A stretch of 64,000 nucleotides of DNA from a bacterium (GTDB lineage: Bacteria; Cyanobacteriota; Vampirovibrionia; Gastranaerophilales; Gastranaerophilaceae), in the NCBI GenBank assembly GCA_017652265.1, contig JAGCBH010000006.1, forward strand, positions 21,637-85,636, written 5' to 3'. The notes beneath the pieces were generated by a model, which worked only from the letters and a program-made list of their open reading frames with translations, searched no databases and had not been told where the DNA came from. The position numbers and the translations under genes were made by a program. This document shows positions 55,551 to 64,000 of the stretch, in pieces (within the stretch, counting starts at the first letter, position 1; each line of letters begins with the position of its first letter).

Positions 55551-56882
55551 TTAAACTAATTCTTTCTTTTTTGCGGTTTTACCGTGCTGAGTGGTCTTGT
55601 ACCAGTAATTTATTGCTCTTGCAACCCTGTTTGAGCTGTGGCGTACAAAACCTTCTTTATTGGCTTCAACAAGCCTTTTTGTGAATAATTCCACACCCAG
55701 ATTTGCAATGTTTTCTTCATCAACAACTACAGGGAAAGAACCCGCCTGAATGTATTTTTCTGCCAGATTTTGAGGTATAAAATCATTCATAATAACGGTA
55801 TCAATAATTTTATTGCTGCCTGCGTGCAAAAATAATGCTTTAATATGGTCAGAAACGGAATATCCGTCAGTTTCACCCGGCTGCGTCATAATGTTGCAAA
55901 CGTAAATCTTTTTAGCATTTGCATTAACAACAGCCTTTGAAATTTCTTCCACAAGCAAATTCGGAATTACACTTGTATAAAGGCTTCCGGGCCCAAGAAT
56001 AATCAGATCGGCATCATTAATAGCTTTTAGAACTTCCGGTAAAGCCTTACATTTTTGAGGATCCGTATATAATCTTTTGACTCTGCCTTTTGCTTCAGGA
56101 ATATTAGATTCACCGTAAATTGTGCGGCCATCCTCCATTTCGGCAACAAGTTTCATATCATCCAGAGTTGACGGTAAAACAACTCCTCTTATTGAAAGTA
56201 CATTAGAGGACTCTTTAACCGCGCGAACCATATCGCCCGTAATAGCACAAAGCGCCGTCAAAAACAGATTTCCGAAACTGTGACCTTCAAGTCCTTCACC
56301 ATTTTTAAAACGGTACTGAAACAGTTTTGTAACCAAGTCATCATCATCGGCAAGCGCAGCAATACAGTTTCTTATATCCCCCGGCGGCAAGACACCCAAT
56401 TCGCTTCTCAAACGTCCTGAACTTCCGCCGTCATCACCAACGGTAACTACTGCCGTTATGTTGTTTGTAATATTTTTTATTCCTCTTAATAACATTGAAA
56501 GACCTGTACCACCACCAATGGCAACAATTTTAGGCCCGTTATTAAGTTTTCTTCTTCTGTACAGCGACTCCAGTAAATCTTCGTTATCATACATTCTGGC
56601 ATTCATAAGTGAACTGTTTGCTTTCCCCATAGACAAAAGTAAAAGCCCAAGCCCGAAAAAGACCATTGATAAAGCAATCCAGCTTGTCGGAATAACTGTT
56701 GCAACGTGGCTTATAAATCTCATCATATAATATATCGGTCTGAAACCGCATATGATAAGCAAACCAAGTGTCATAATAAGCGTTCCCAATACATATAAAA
56801 TTATCCAACGCTTAACTTTAAGCCCCGGAACAAGCCATTTTGCCTTTTTTGCTATTTTTATTTCTCTTTCGCGCATGTTCAT
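55551..56882 (-). CDS. yvcK: YvcK-like gluconeogenesis factor/CofD-fold protein with membrane anchor
   Basis: 443 aa. Two N-terminal membrane helices (about 25-48 and 69-88) precede the YvcK/CofD domain. That domain opens with KIVAIGGGTGLSMLLRGIK, then ITAVVTVGDDGGSSGRLR, GVLPPGDIRNCIAAL and LGPGSLYTSVIPNLLV. YvcK binds UDP-sugars such as UDP-GlcNAc and affects carbon use and cell-wall precursor flow in Bacillus. The membrane-anchored form resembles cyanobacterial versions. It lies between pxpA and panB with gaps of 2 and 3 bases. Confidence 0.9.
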   Translation of the reverse strand: MNMREREIKIAKKAKWLVPGLKVKRWIILYVLGTLIMTLGLLIICGFRPIYYMMRFISHVATVIPTSWIALSMVFFGLGLLLLSMGKANSSLMNARMYDNEDLLESLYRRRKLNNGPKIVAIGGGTGLSMLLRGIKNITNNITAVVTVGDDGGSSGRLRSELGVLPPGDIRNCIAALADDDDLVTKLFQYRFKNGEGLEGHSFGNLFLTALCAITGDMVRAVKESSNVLSIRGVVLPSTLDDMKLVAEMEDGRTIYGESNIPEAKGRVKRLYTDPQKCKALPEVLKAINDADLIILGPGSLYTSVIPNLLVEEISKAVVNANAKKIYVCNIMTQPGETDGYSVSDHIKALFLHAGSNKIIDTVIMNDFIPQNLAEKYIQAGSFPVVVDEENIANLGVELFTKRLVEANKEGFVRHSSNRVARAINYWYKTTQHGKTAKKKELV

Positions 56883-56884
56883 AT

Positions 56885-57679
56885 TTATTCTACCCAGCCT
56901 GATGCATATACATTTTTATAATTTACCGGCATCGGCTTAATTACCTCATTGGCTTCCTGCAAAACTTCTATTACATTCGGAGCGGAACTTGAAAAATGAG
57001 CTGTATCCGCTTCAACGTAGCTCTTTCCGCCTTCATTGTTATAAACTTGTGATGCCGAAAGCAACTGTTTTAAACGAATTATTGAAGTTTCCGTATTGAC
57101 AATATCTTTTGCATCAAAATCAAGTGATCCGTCTGCGTTATAAATTTTGTTTAAAAATACTTCGTGAGCAACTTTTACATTCAAATCTTCGCTGACTTTT
57201 GAAAGATTTTCACCTGTTGCGCCGTAATAAACAAGCCACTGAGAACATTTTTTTATCGCTTTTGCAATCGATGCCGAAAATTCATAATCCTGAGCAGCCA
57301 TTTTATACATTGCGCCGTGCGGTCTTACGTGCTCAATTTCCATTTTAAAGCTCTTCGCAATAGACATAATTGCACCGACCTGATAAAGAACAACCGCTTC
57401 AATTTCATCATCCGACAATTTCATAGGGCGATTGCCAAATCCCTGTATATCCTCAAAACCGATATGAGCACCCACTACAAGATTATGTTCCTTTGCCTGA
57501 GTAAGAGCATTTTTTATAGAAACAGGATCGCCTGCATGAAATCCGCATGAAATATTTACTGAACTCACATAGTCAAGCAAATCTTCTTCAGAATTGTTTT
57601 TATAAACTCCGAACATCTGCGCCAAATCACAGTTAAAATCAATGTATTTAACAACTTTTCGCTCTAACGTATTTTGCAT
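56885..57679 (-). CDS. pxpA: 5-oxoprolinase subunit A (LamB/YcsF family)
   Basis: PxpA works with PxpB and PxpC to open 5-oxoproline to glutamate with ATP. Family marks: IDFNCDLAQMFGVY (N-terminal DxNxDxGExFG variant), VNISCGFHAGDPVSIKNAL, VVGAHIGFEDIQGFGNRPM and HVRPHGAMYKMAA. The start is the ATG at 57679 (AGGTGAG upstream); a GTG lies 9 bases further up. PxpB and PxpC are not present beside it, so it either works with genes elsewhere or has another role. A TGGTATAAT extended -10 lies at 57714-57722. Confidence 0.9.
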   Translation of the reverse strand: MQNTLERKVVKYIDFNCDLAQMFGVYKNNSEEDLLDYVSSVNISCGFHAGDPVSIKNALTQAKEHNLVVGAHIGFEDIQGFGNRPMKLSDDEIEAVVLYQVGAIMSIAKSFKMEIEHVRPHGAMYKMAAQDYEFSASIAKAIKKCSQWLVYYGATGENLSKVSEDLNVKVAHEVFLNKIYNADGSLDFDAKDIVNTETSIIRLKQLLSASQVYNNEGGKSYVEADTAHFSSSAPNVIEVLQEANEVIKPMPVNYKNVYASGWVE

Positions 57680-57799
57680 ATAACTCACCTATTCTATATT
57701 GTAACATTTCTGATTATACCAGTAAAATTTTTATGTAACCACATCTTTATATAATCTTTAAAAAATATTAACCCGCTTCGGTGATACTCATAAGCAGTA

Positions 57800-57829
57800 T
57801 TGCCCGAAAAGTTATTTTTATGATATTCT
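57800..57829 (+). promoter_or_regulatory. Promoter giving a predicted leaderless ABC-transporter mRNA
   Basis: TTGCCC (57800-57805), 18-base spacer, TATTCT (57824-57829), ending 6 bases before the ATG at 57836; no ribosome site. Confidence 0.4.
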
Positions 57830-57835
57830 GAACCT

Positions 57836-59692
57836 ATGAAAATTCAGGGTTATGTTTTATCAGTTATTTTATTTTTAATTTTGTTTGCGGGAGCATGCAT
57901 AAGACGCGATGTTCCGCAAAATATAACCGAAAATTCAGCGCAAACAGAAACACTTTCCGTGAATGAATACCCGGTAAACCGAAAAAATGTAACAATTAAC
58001 GGCGTGGATTATCTCCAAACAGATGCGCCTGTCGGCAACTTTGGCGGAACTCTCATAAATTCAACAATCGGAGAAGGCCCTAAAACTTTTAACCCGTTTA
58101 ACTCAAAAGATGCAACTTCGTCAACCCTATCAGACATTATGTATGACGGCTTGGTAACTATTGATCCGGTTACGGGCGAATACATTCCAAAACTTGCAAA
58201 ATCTTTTGAAGTAAATGGAAATGACTATATAATTCATTTAAGACATGGTTTAAAATGGTCTGACGGAAAACCAATAACGGCTGATGATGTTTATTTTACC
58301 TGGAAAAATATAATTTTAGACGGTTTCGGAAACACATCAACACGTGATTCTATTGCGGTTGAAGGCAAACTTCCGACAGTTCAAAAACTTGATAATTACA
58401 CGGTAAAATTCACGACTCCAAAACCGTTTGCACCGTTTTTGGCATCACTTTCAACACCAATTGCACCAAAACATGTGTTTGAACCTGCCGTTAAAAAAGG
58501 AAAAGAATTTTTTGATACCTTTATGTCCACAAACATAAAACCAAATGAACTTGTAATATCAGGGGCTTTTAAATTAACCGAATACGTTCCCGCTCAACGT
58601 GCCGTATACAAGAGAAATCCGAATTATTATGTAATCAATTCAAAAGGCAAAAAACTGCCATATCTTGATAAACTTGTTTACTTAATAGTGGGAGATGTTA
58701 ACAACGAAGTTTTAAAATTTGAAGGCGGTGAACTTGATGTAATCGGTGTCAGAGGGACAGATGTTCCAAGATTCAGAGAACGGCAGAAAAAAGATGATTT
58801 TTCGCTCGGCAATTTAGGGCCTGACACAGGCACTATGTATTTGTCTGTTAATATCAACGACCGTAAAAATAAAGAGGGTAAACCGTATGTTGATCCTATC
58901 AAACAAAAATGGTTCAGTGATAAAAATTTCAGAACAGCGGTAGATTATGCTCTTGACAGAGAAAACATGGTTTATAATGTCGCAAACGGATTTGCAAAAC
59001 CGCTTTTTACACCTGAAAGTTTGAATTCAATATTTTTAAATAAATCGCTCAGACCATACCCGCGCAATCTTGAAAAATCAAAGGAATTATTAGAGAAATC
59101 GGGCTTTTACACGGACGACAAAGGCAGATTATTTGATAAAGAAGGCAACAGAGTGGAATTTACCCTTATGACAAACGCCGGCAATACTGAACGTGAAGCG
59201 ATAGGTGTTATGGTTAAGCAGGATTTAGAGGATTTGGGAATGAAAGTCAATTTCAAACCTATTGAATTTAATTCTCTTGTAAATAAATTGCTCTCAACGT
59301 ACGACTGGGATATGGTAATAATGGGTTTAACAGGCTCTCCGTTAGAACCGAACGGCGGAAAAAATGTCTGGATGTCAAACGGCGCTTTACATATGTTCAA
59401 CCAAAGAGGACAAGATGAATATAATATCGGTGTTCTGCCGTGGGAAAAAGAGTTAGACTATCTTTTTGAAAATGGTGCCACCGCATTGACTTTTGACAAA
59501 AGAAAAAAATATTATGACCGCTACCAGGAAATTATTTATAACGAAAAACCGATGATTTACCTTTATTCACCATTAAGAATAACCGCAATAAGGAACAAAT
59601 TTAAAAACATCTATCCGACATCTTTGGGCGGTGTTATTCATAATATAGAAGAAATCTACATAGATAAGGAGGACAAAAATGGAAATCCTTAA
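57836..59692 (+). CDS. Oligopeptide-type ABC transporter substrate-binding protein
   Basis: Family 5 solute-binding protein, 618 aa, exported by an N-terminal hydrophobic segment ending LFAGAC, a weak lipobox that may lipidate Cys21. Family features: EGPKTFNPFNSKDATSS, LSDIMYDGLVTIDPVTGEYI, HLRHGLKWSDGKPITADDVYFTW (signature block) and a C-terminal MIYLYSPLRITAIRNKF. It binds peptides or related solutes in the periplasm. It overlaps the permease gene by 14 bases. Confidence 0.95.
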   Translation: MKIQGYVLSVILFLILFAGACIRRDVPQNITENSAQTETLSVNEYPVNRKNVTINGVDYLQTDAPVGNFGGTLINSTIGEGPKTFNPFNSKDATSSTLSDIMYDGLVTIDPVTGEYIPKLAKSFEVNGNDYIIHLRHGLKWSDGKPITADDVYFTWKNIILDGFGNTSTRDSIAVEGKLPTVQKLDNYTVKFTTPKPFAPFLASLSTPIAPKHVFEPAVKKGKEFFDTFMSTNIKPNELVISGAFKLTEYVPAQRAVYKRNPNYYVINSKGKKLPYLDKLVYLIVGDVNNEVLKFEGGELDVIGVRGTDVPRFRERQKKDDFSLGNLGPDTGTMYLSVNINDRKNKEGKPYVDPIKQKWFSDKNFRTAVDYALDRENMVYNVANGFAKPLFTPESLNSIFLNKSLRPYPRNLEKSKELLEKSGFYTDDKGRLFDKEGNRVEFTLMTNAGNTEREAIGVMVKQDLEDLGMKVNFKPIEFNSLVNKLLSTYDWDMVIMGLTGSPLEPNGGKNVWMSNGALHMFNQRGQDEYNIGVLPWEKELDYLFENGATALTFDKRKKYYDRYQEIIYNEKPMIYLYSPLRITAIRNKFKNIYPTSLGGVIHNIEEIYIDKEDKNGNP

Positions 59693-60659
59693 ATATGTGC
59701 TAAAAAGAATTTTACAGACAATACCGCTATTGTTTATAGTGTCATTGGTCAGTTTTTTCATAATAAGATTATCACCTGTTGATCCGCTTGCGGAATTAAA
59801 GCTGAATCCGTCAGTATCACAGGAAACTTTGCAAAGAGAACGGGAACGATTAGGATTAGATAAACCTATCGGGATTCAGTATATTTTGTGGGCAAAATCT
59901 TTTGTAAAAGGAGATTTAGGGATAACATCAAACGGCGAAAGTGTTGCTCAGAAACTAAAAGAAAGAATACCAAATACGCTGCTTTTGACGACATTGGTAA
60001 TATTTTTGACCTGGATTGTCGGAATACCACTGGGAATTTTGGCTGCCGTAAAATGGAAAAGTCCGCTTGACAGAATTTTAACGGTTTTGACAAGTATCGG
60101 AATGGCAATTCCGTCATTCTTCTTTGCGGTATTGTTATTGATTTTTGCCGTCAAAACAGGCTGGTTCCCGATTGGCGGTTTAACCGGCGCAAATTATGCT
60201 GATTTAGGATTTTGGGGCAAATTTTCAGATATTACAAAACACCTGATTTTACCTGTAACCGTACTTTTCACTATATCCCTTGCAGGTTTACAGCGTCAAA
60301 TGAGGGGGAATTTGCTTGACGTTCTTGACAGCGACTACGTTAAATTTGCCCGTGCAAAGGGTGTGAGTGAATTTAAAGTAATATTTAAGCACGCTCTAAG
60401 AAATGCCGTTAACCCGATGATTACACTTTTGGGATTTGAATTCGCAGGACTTTTAAGCGGTGCCGCTCTCACGGAATACGTATTTCAATACCCGGGATTA
60501 GGCAGGCTAATTCTTGAAGCCGTTATGAAATCCGACATAAATCTTGTTATGGCATCACTGATGATGGGCGCAATAATGTTGATTTTGGGTAACTTAATCG
60601 CTGATTTGCTCCTTATTTTCACCGATCCGCGTATAAGGACGGGAGGTGAAAATGCTTAA
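59679..60659 (+). CDS. DppB/OppB-type ABC permease
   Basis: Inner-membrane permease, 326 aa, with six helices. Starts LKYVLKRILQTIPLLFIVSL, has the family's periplasmic loop (SPVDPLAELKLNPSVSQETL), and the cytoplasmic EAA-type motif LDSDYVKFARAKGVSEFKVI. An AAGGAGG site lies inside the end of the upstream gene, and a 14-base overlap joins it to the second permease. Confidence 0.95.
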   Translation: MEILKYVLKRILQTIPLLFIVSLVSFFIIRLSPVDPLAELKLNPSVSQETLQRERERLGLDKPIGIQYILWAKSFVKGDLGITSNGESVAQKLKERIPNTLLLTTLVIFLTWIVGIPLGILAAVKWKSPLDRILTVLTSIGMAIPSFFFAVLLLIFAVKTGWFPIGGLTGANYADLGFWGKFSDITKHLILPVTVLFTISLAGLQRQMRGNLLDVLDSDYVKFARAKGVSEFKVIFKHALRNAVNPMITLLGFEFAGLLSGAALTEYVFQYPGLGRLILEAVMKSDINLVMASLMMGAIMLILGNLIADLLLIFTDPRIRTGGENA

Positions 60660-61689
60660 AATTATTATTTCAGGACTTTGGAAAGACAAATTTGCACGTA
60701 TGGGGATGATAGTGTTAGCGGTTATTTATCTGGCAATTCTTTTTGCACCGATAATTGCACCATACAGCAAAGATTATTCAGACAGAAGTCTTGCTTATGT
60801 TCCGCCGTCTAAAATTTTCACAATTGACGAAAACGGGCATTTTTCAAAGCCATATACCTATAATTATGTCCGAAAATTTGACGAAAATAATTTTAATGTC
60901 TATAACATTGACCGAAGCCAAAAACATTATCTGAAATTCTTTTCAACAGGCGAAGACGGTAAATTCCATCTTGTAACTGTTGATAAAGGCGGAAAACTAT
61001 TTCTTTTGGGAACAGACATAAACGGTCGCGATGTATTTTCAAGAATACTTTTCGGTGGCAGAATTTCAATGACAATAGGATTTTTAGCACTGTTTGTCTT
61101 ATTTCCTATCGGAATGTTATATGGGGGAATATCGGGTTATTTCGGCGGAAAAATTGACACGATTATGATGAGAATTGCAGAAGGTATTATGTCAATTCCG
61201 TCATTTTATCTGTTGATAATCCTGGCTTCAATTTTACCTGCCGGGATGACCAGTGTTCAGCGATTTTTGCTAATTGTCGTGATTTTGGCGCTCATAGGTT
61301 GGGCAGGATTTGCACGTGTTGTAAGAGGTATGGTTTTATCGATAAAAAATCAGGAATACGTACAGGCAGCAAAATCAATCGGAGCATCCGACCTGAGAAT
61401 TATTCTAAAACACATACTTCCGCAGACAACAAGTTTCATAATCGTTGCAATAACGCTTTCAATACCGTCATATATATTGTCGGAATCAGGTCTGAGTTTT
61501 TTAGGTTTAGGTATTCAGCAGCCTGATGCAAGCTGGGGAAATATGCTTAAAGAAGCACAAATTTTCTCAAATATCATTTACCGCCCATGGCTTTTAACAC
61601 CCGGATTTTTGATATTCCTTGCAGTTCTTTCATTCAACCTGGTCGGTGATACCGTAAGAGATATTTTAGATCCAAAATCTAAAGATTAA
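60646..61689 (+). CDS. DppC/OppC-type ABC permease
   Basis: Second permease, 347 aa. N-terminal helix, a long periplasmic region (about 40-120), FLLGTDINGRDVFSRILFGGRISM (family signature), EAA loop NQEYVQAAKSIGASDLRIIL and the C-terminal LSFLGLGIQQPDASWGNML. The operon stops here: no DppD or DppF ATPase follows, so the ATPase must be encoded elsewhere. Confidence 0.95.
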   Translation: MKMLKIIISGLWKDKFARMGMIVLAVIYLAILFAPIIAPYSKDYSDRSLAYVPPSKIFTIDENGHFSKPYTYNYVRKFDENNFNVYNIDRSQKHYLKFFSTGEDGKFHLVTVDKGGKLFLLGTDINGRDVFSRILFGGRISMTIGFLALFVLFPIGMLYGGISGYFGGKIDTIMMRIAEGIMSIPSFYLLIILASILPAGMTSVQRFLLIVVILALIGWAGFARVVRGMVLSIKNQEYVQAAKSIGASDLRIILKHILPQTTSFIIVAITLSIPSYILSESGLSFLGLGIQQPDASWGNMLKEAQIFSNIIYRPWLLTPGFLIFLAVLSFNLVGDTVRDILDPKSKD

Positions 61690-61702
61690 GTTAAAATCCG
61701 TT

Positions 61703-61918
61703 TTATCTGAACTGTTTGTCATTTTGAGGATTGTAGTCCTGTCGCATTGTTACTATTGGTAATTTTTCCTCGTTCATCAATTGCTGTATTGCCCTCAGAA
61801 AATATTCCTGATTGATTATTCCTGTTTCTTCTTTCGTTTTCACCATTTCCTGATAACGCATTTGAATTATCGGAAGAAGATTTTCCTGATAATATTTGTC
61901 CTCGTCTGCTAATGGCAT
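61703..61918 (-). CDS. Small hypothetical protein, 71 aa
   Basis: AAGGTAG precedes the ATG at 61918. The product is polar and helical (YYQENLLPIIQMRYQEMVKT, QEYFLRAIQQLMNEEKLP) and rich in Gln and Met, without signal peptide or membrane helix. No family recognised. It lies 58 bases after the dehydrogenase gene on the same strand and converges on the permease gene (13 bases). Confidence 0.45.
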   Translation of the reverse strand: MPLADEDKYYQENLLPIIQMRYQEMVKTKEETGIINQEYFLRAIQQLMNEEKLPIVTMRQDYNPQNDKQFR

Positions 61919-61976
61919 TACTACCTTGACTTTCCTCTTTTAATACTCCTTTTTCAATTGTATAATCGACAAAGCA

Positions 61977-62942
61977 TTATACTTTAATTAAAACTTTTAT
62001 GCTGTCTTTGTCTTTGTTGCGTTCAAAGGCTTCCAGGGCATCATCTATATCATAGGTCGCGCTAATCATCGGTTTTAAATCAATTGCACCGCTTTCAAGC
62101 ATTCTTAATGCCGGCGGGAACTGACCGCAGCGTGAACCCAAAACCGTAATCTCATTTATTACAATAGGTGCAAGATTTAATTCTTTTGATGCCGCAATTG
62201 TGCTTTTCAGAACCAAAACTCCTCTTGGTCTTACGTGAGCCAATGATGTTTCAAACCCTGATAATGAACCTGTTGCCTCTACAACTACATCAAACTGCTC
62301 ATCATCTTTAAGTTCAGAAAGCAATTTTGTTTTTACGCCCTGATTTTGGGCAATACCAAGTTTATTTTGGTGTTTACCAATTAAAACTACGTCAAGATTT
62401 TGCGCTCTTAGAGCCAAAGCCGTTATAAGTCCCAGCTTTCCGTCACCTAAAACCATAACTTTTTCAAACGGTTTTATGTGTAATTGTTCGGTTATTTCTA
62501 ACGCTGCCGCCAAAGGTTCAACAAAAACCGCCTGTTCATCAGGTACATTATCCGGTACTTCAAACAAAACGTTTATCGGCATTGTAAAATATTCGGCAAA
62601 ACATCCGTCTTTTTTCCAAATTCCCAATGTACGACGGTTCGGACAGTGGCGGTAATTTTTAACCGCACACCAAGGACAATCTTTATCTCCGCAACCGTAA
62701 CTGATTTCTGCAACAACCCTTTTGCCCAAAAGGCTTTTATCATCTGAATTTACTTCTTCAACAACGCCGACAGCTTCATGACCTAAAATACCTTTGTAAC
62801 CCATATAGCCTTTTGTGATTTCAAAATCGGTATTGCAAATTCCCGCCAAAGTCACTCTGATCAATGCCTCACCTTTTTTCGGTAACGGTTTCGGATAATT
62901 TTTATCAAGTTTTAATTTGTCATCAAAAACAACCGCTTTCAT
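61977..62942 (-). CDS. Zinc-dependent MDR-family alcohol/polyol dehydrogenase
   Basis: 321 aa. Catalytic zinc ligands C36 (LAGICNTDFE) and H55-E56 (GILGHEAVGVV); structural zinc cysteines C84, C89, C92 and C100 in GCGDKDCPWC...RHC; NAD-binding VMVLGDGKLGLITALAL. It is shorter than typical (about 340-350). Substrate is unknown; sorbitol/threonine dehydrogenase relatives fit. It overlaps the cysE stop by 4 bases (ATGA). Confidence 0.88.
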   Translation of the reverse strand: MKAVVFDDKLKLDKNYPKPLPKKGEALIRVTLAGICNTDFEITKGYMGYKGILGHEAVGVVEEVNSDDKSLLGKRVVAEISYGCGDKDCPWCAVKNYRHCPNRRTLGIWKKDGCFAEYFTMPINVLFEVPDNVPDEQAVFVEPLAAALEITEQLHIKPFEKVMVLGDGKLGLITALALRAQNLDVVLIGKHQNKLGIAQNQGVKTKLLSELKDDEQFDVVVEATGSLSGFETSLAHVRPRGVLVLKSTIAASKELNLAPIVINEITVLGSRCGQFPPALRMLESGAIDLKPMISATYDIDDALEAFERNKDKDSIKVLIKV

Positions 62943-63598
62943 CTTTTTTCTAATTCCTCACATCTTTGTTTTAAAAGTTTTATTTCAGCATCAAGCCTGT
63001 TCAAATCGCACATAACAGGATCCGGAATGTGGTTGTGCATAAGATTTCCGTTTTCATCAGGTATGGCACGTTTAACAATTCTGGCAGGAATACCGACAAC
63101 CGTTGAATGTTCAGGTACATCATTTATAACAACAGAACCTGCTCCGACTCTGACATTATCACCGATAGTAATATTTCCCAAAACTTTAGCACCGGCACCT
63201 ACAATTACATTATTTCCTAATGTAGGATGGCGTTTACCCGTATCGTTGCCAGTACCGCCTAACGTAACCTGCTGATACAAAAGACAATCATCACCGATAA
63301 TAGTCGTTGCACCAATAACAATACCCTCACCGTGATCAATAAAAAGGCGTCTGCCGATACGTGCCGCAGGGTGAATTTCAATACCTGTAAGAACACGTGT
63401 CAGATGTGATATTAGTCTTGGTATAAAAGGTATATTCCACTTATAAAGCCTGTGTGCAAGACGATACATAATCAAAGCATGCAACCCCGAATAGCAGAAA
63501 ATAACTTCCAGAATATTATTTGCCGCAGGATCGTTTTCGTAGATTACTTTTATATCTTCTTTGAGTTTTTCAGCACCGCGCTTTAATACATCTAACAT
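62939..63598 (-). CDS. cysE: Serine O-acetyltransferase
   Basis: Makes O-acetylserine for CysK. 219 aa: N-terminal helical part (DIKVIYENDPAANNILEVIF, LHALIMYRLAHRLYKWNIPF) and a left-handed beta-helix of hexapeptide repeats: IEIHPAARIGRRLFIDHGEG with the catalytic His, IGDDCLLYQQVTLGGTGND, RHPTLGNNVIVGAGAKVLG and VRVGAGSVVINDVPEHSTVVGIPARIV. The C-terminal tail that normally docks into CysK is not the usual -DGI, so complex formation is doubtful. Starts with a TAATG overlap on tyrS. Confidence 0.96.
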   Translation of the reverse strand: MLDVLKRGAEKLKEDIKVIYENDPAANNILEVIFCYSGLHALIMYRLAHRLYKWNIPFIPRLISHLTRVLTGIEIHPAARIGRRLFIDHGEGIVIGATTIIGDDCLLYQQVTLGGTGNDTGKRHPTLGNNVIVGAGAKVLGNITIGDNVRVGAGSVVINDVPEHSTVVGIPARIVKRAIPDENGNLMHNHIPDPVMCDLNRLDAEIKLLKQRCEELEKR

Positions 63599-64000
63599 TA
63601 CTTCACCAACTTCGCAAATTTACGTTTTCCGGCCTGCAATATTACATCTTTATCAAGATTTACCACATAAGCCAAATCGATAATTTTTTCATTATCCAAT
63701 TTAACTCCGCCGCCCTGAATAAGACGTTTGCCCTCACCTTTACTTTGAGTAAAACCAAGTTCAAGCAGCAAATCAACCATTTGTTTACCGTTTGCGCCTT
63801 TAATTTCAGGAATATCATCAGGAATACCTTTATTTGAAAATACGTTTATAAATTCTTCCTGCGCCCTGTCGGCACCATCAACCCCGTGGTATTCGGATGT
63901 AATCATGTGCGCAAGCTTCATTTTGATATTGCGAGGATTAACAGAGCCGTCTTTCAGTTGATGTTCAATTTCTTTAAGTTCCTCATCCGTTACATCCGTC
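63598..64000 (-). CDS. tyrS: Tyrosyl-tRNA synthetase, C-terminal part (gene continues beyond window)
   Basis: The frame is open from the window end to a stop that overlaps the cysE start. The visible 133 residues start in the helical anticodon-binding region (LKDGSVNPRNIKMKLAHMI, then HGVDGADRAQEEF) and end with an S4 RNA-binding domain (MVDLLLELGFTQSKGEGKRL, IQGGGVKLDNEKI). That is the C-terminus of bacterial TyrRS; the catalytic core and HIGH/KMSKS motifs are outside the window. Confidence 0.9.
   Translation of the reverse strand, partial: TDVTDEELKEIEHQLKDGSVNPRNIKMKLAHMITSEYHGVDGADRAQEEFINVFSNKGIPDDIPEIKGANGKQMVDLLLELGFTQSKGEGKRLIQGGGVKLDNEKIIDLAYVVNLDKDVILQAGKRKFAKLVK

Overview
The window is AT-rich, densely packed bacterial DNA carrying about 53 protein genes and no tRNA, rRNA, CRISPR array, insertion sequence or prophage that I could find. 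The cell it comes from has an outer membrane: there is an LptD-type LPS transporter, LpxB and LpxI for lipid A, and a complete RND-TolC efflux pump. The first gene encodes a secreted protein with three S-layer homology (SLH) domains, and an AdhE points to fermentation. No photosynthesis or respiratory complex genes are seen. LPS plus SLH plus fermentative metabolism fits the non-photosynthetic cyanobacterial relatives (Melainabacteria/Vampirovibrionia, Gastranaerophilales-like). Negativicutes are the main alternative. This placement is inference.

Layout. 1-4280: SLH protein (partial), a GH13-like secreted protein lacking the usual nucleophile, several small ORFs that share upstream DNA motifs, and coaX. 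4300-9200: rpsO with a structured leader, a response regulator overlapping a degenerate GspE/PilB-like ATPase, a TPR protein, and a tandem pair of secreted paralogues. 9200-12800: possible GGDEF remnant, orphan radical SAM enzyme, then PilO and a PilM-PilN fusion. 12900-20070: nadA-rlmB-sigma70, adhE, a small secreted protein, aroC. 20100-25470: a helicase-nuclease fusion and a GAF-GGDEF-HD-GYP c-di-GMP enzyme. 25470-31210: RND efflux operon. 31350-35620: panD, menG/ubiE, cysK, a matrixin-like metallopeptidase with TPRs, and a Gly/Cys-rich small protein. 35720-40330: tyrA-proA-proB and divergent gdhA. 40300-48370: envelope operon (35-aa membrane peptide, M23 peptidase, LptD, class II aldolase, LpxI, LpxB, large membrane protein). 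48490-51510: STAND-like ATPase-TPR and rsmG. 51550-52890: rplJ-rplL with an L10 leader and attenuator. 52900-57690: pxpA-yvcK-panB-panC and a membrane protein. 57830-61690: oligopeptide ABC transporter without ATPases. 61700-64000: MDR dehydrogenase, cysE, tyrS (partial).

How the genes fit together. Coenzyme A synthesis is represented by panB, panC, panD and coaX at three loci. Cysteine synthesis is represented by cysE and cysK. Glutamate assimilation (gdhA) is divergent from proline synthesis (proBA) and next to tyrA. LPS synthesis and export genes are in one operon. Type IV-pilus-like assembly genes are present but split and divergent. Regulation looks like standard sigma70: many TTGnnn-17-TAnnnT promoters can be read, and several genes appear to have leaderless or nearly leaderless transcripts. 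Gene packing is tight, with ATGA/TAATG couplings and several convergent genes overlapping at their 3' ends.
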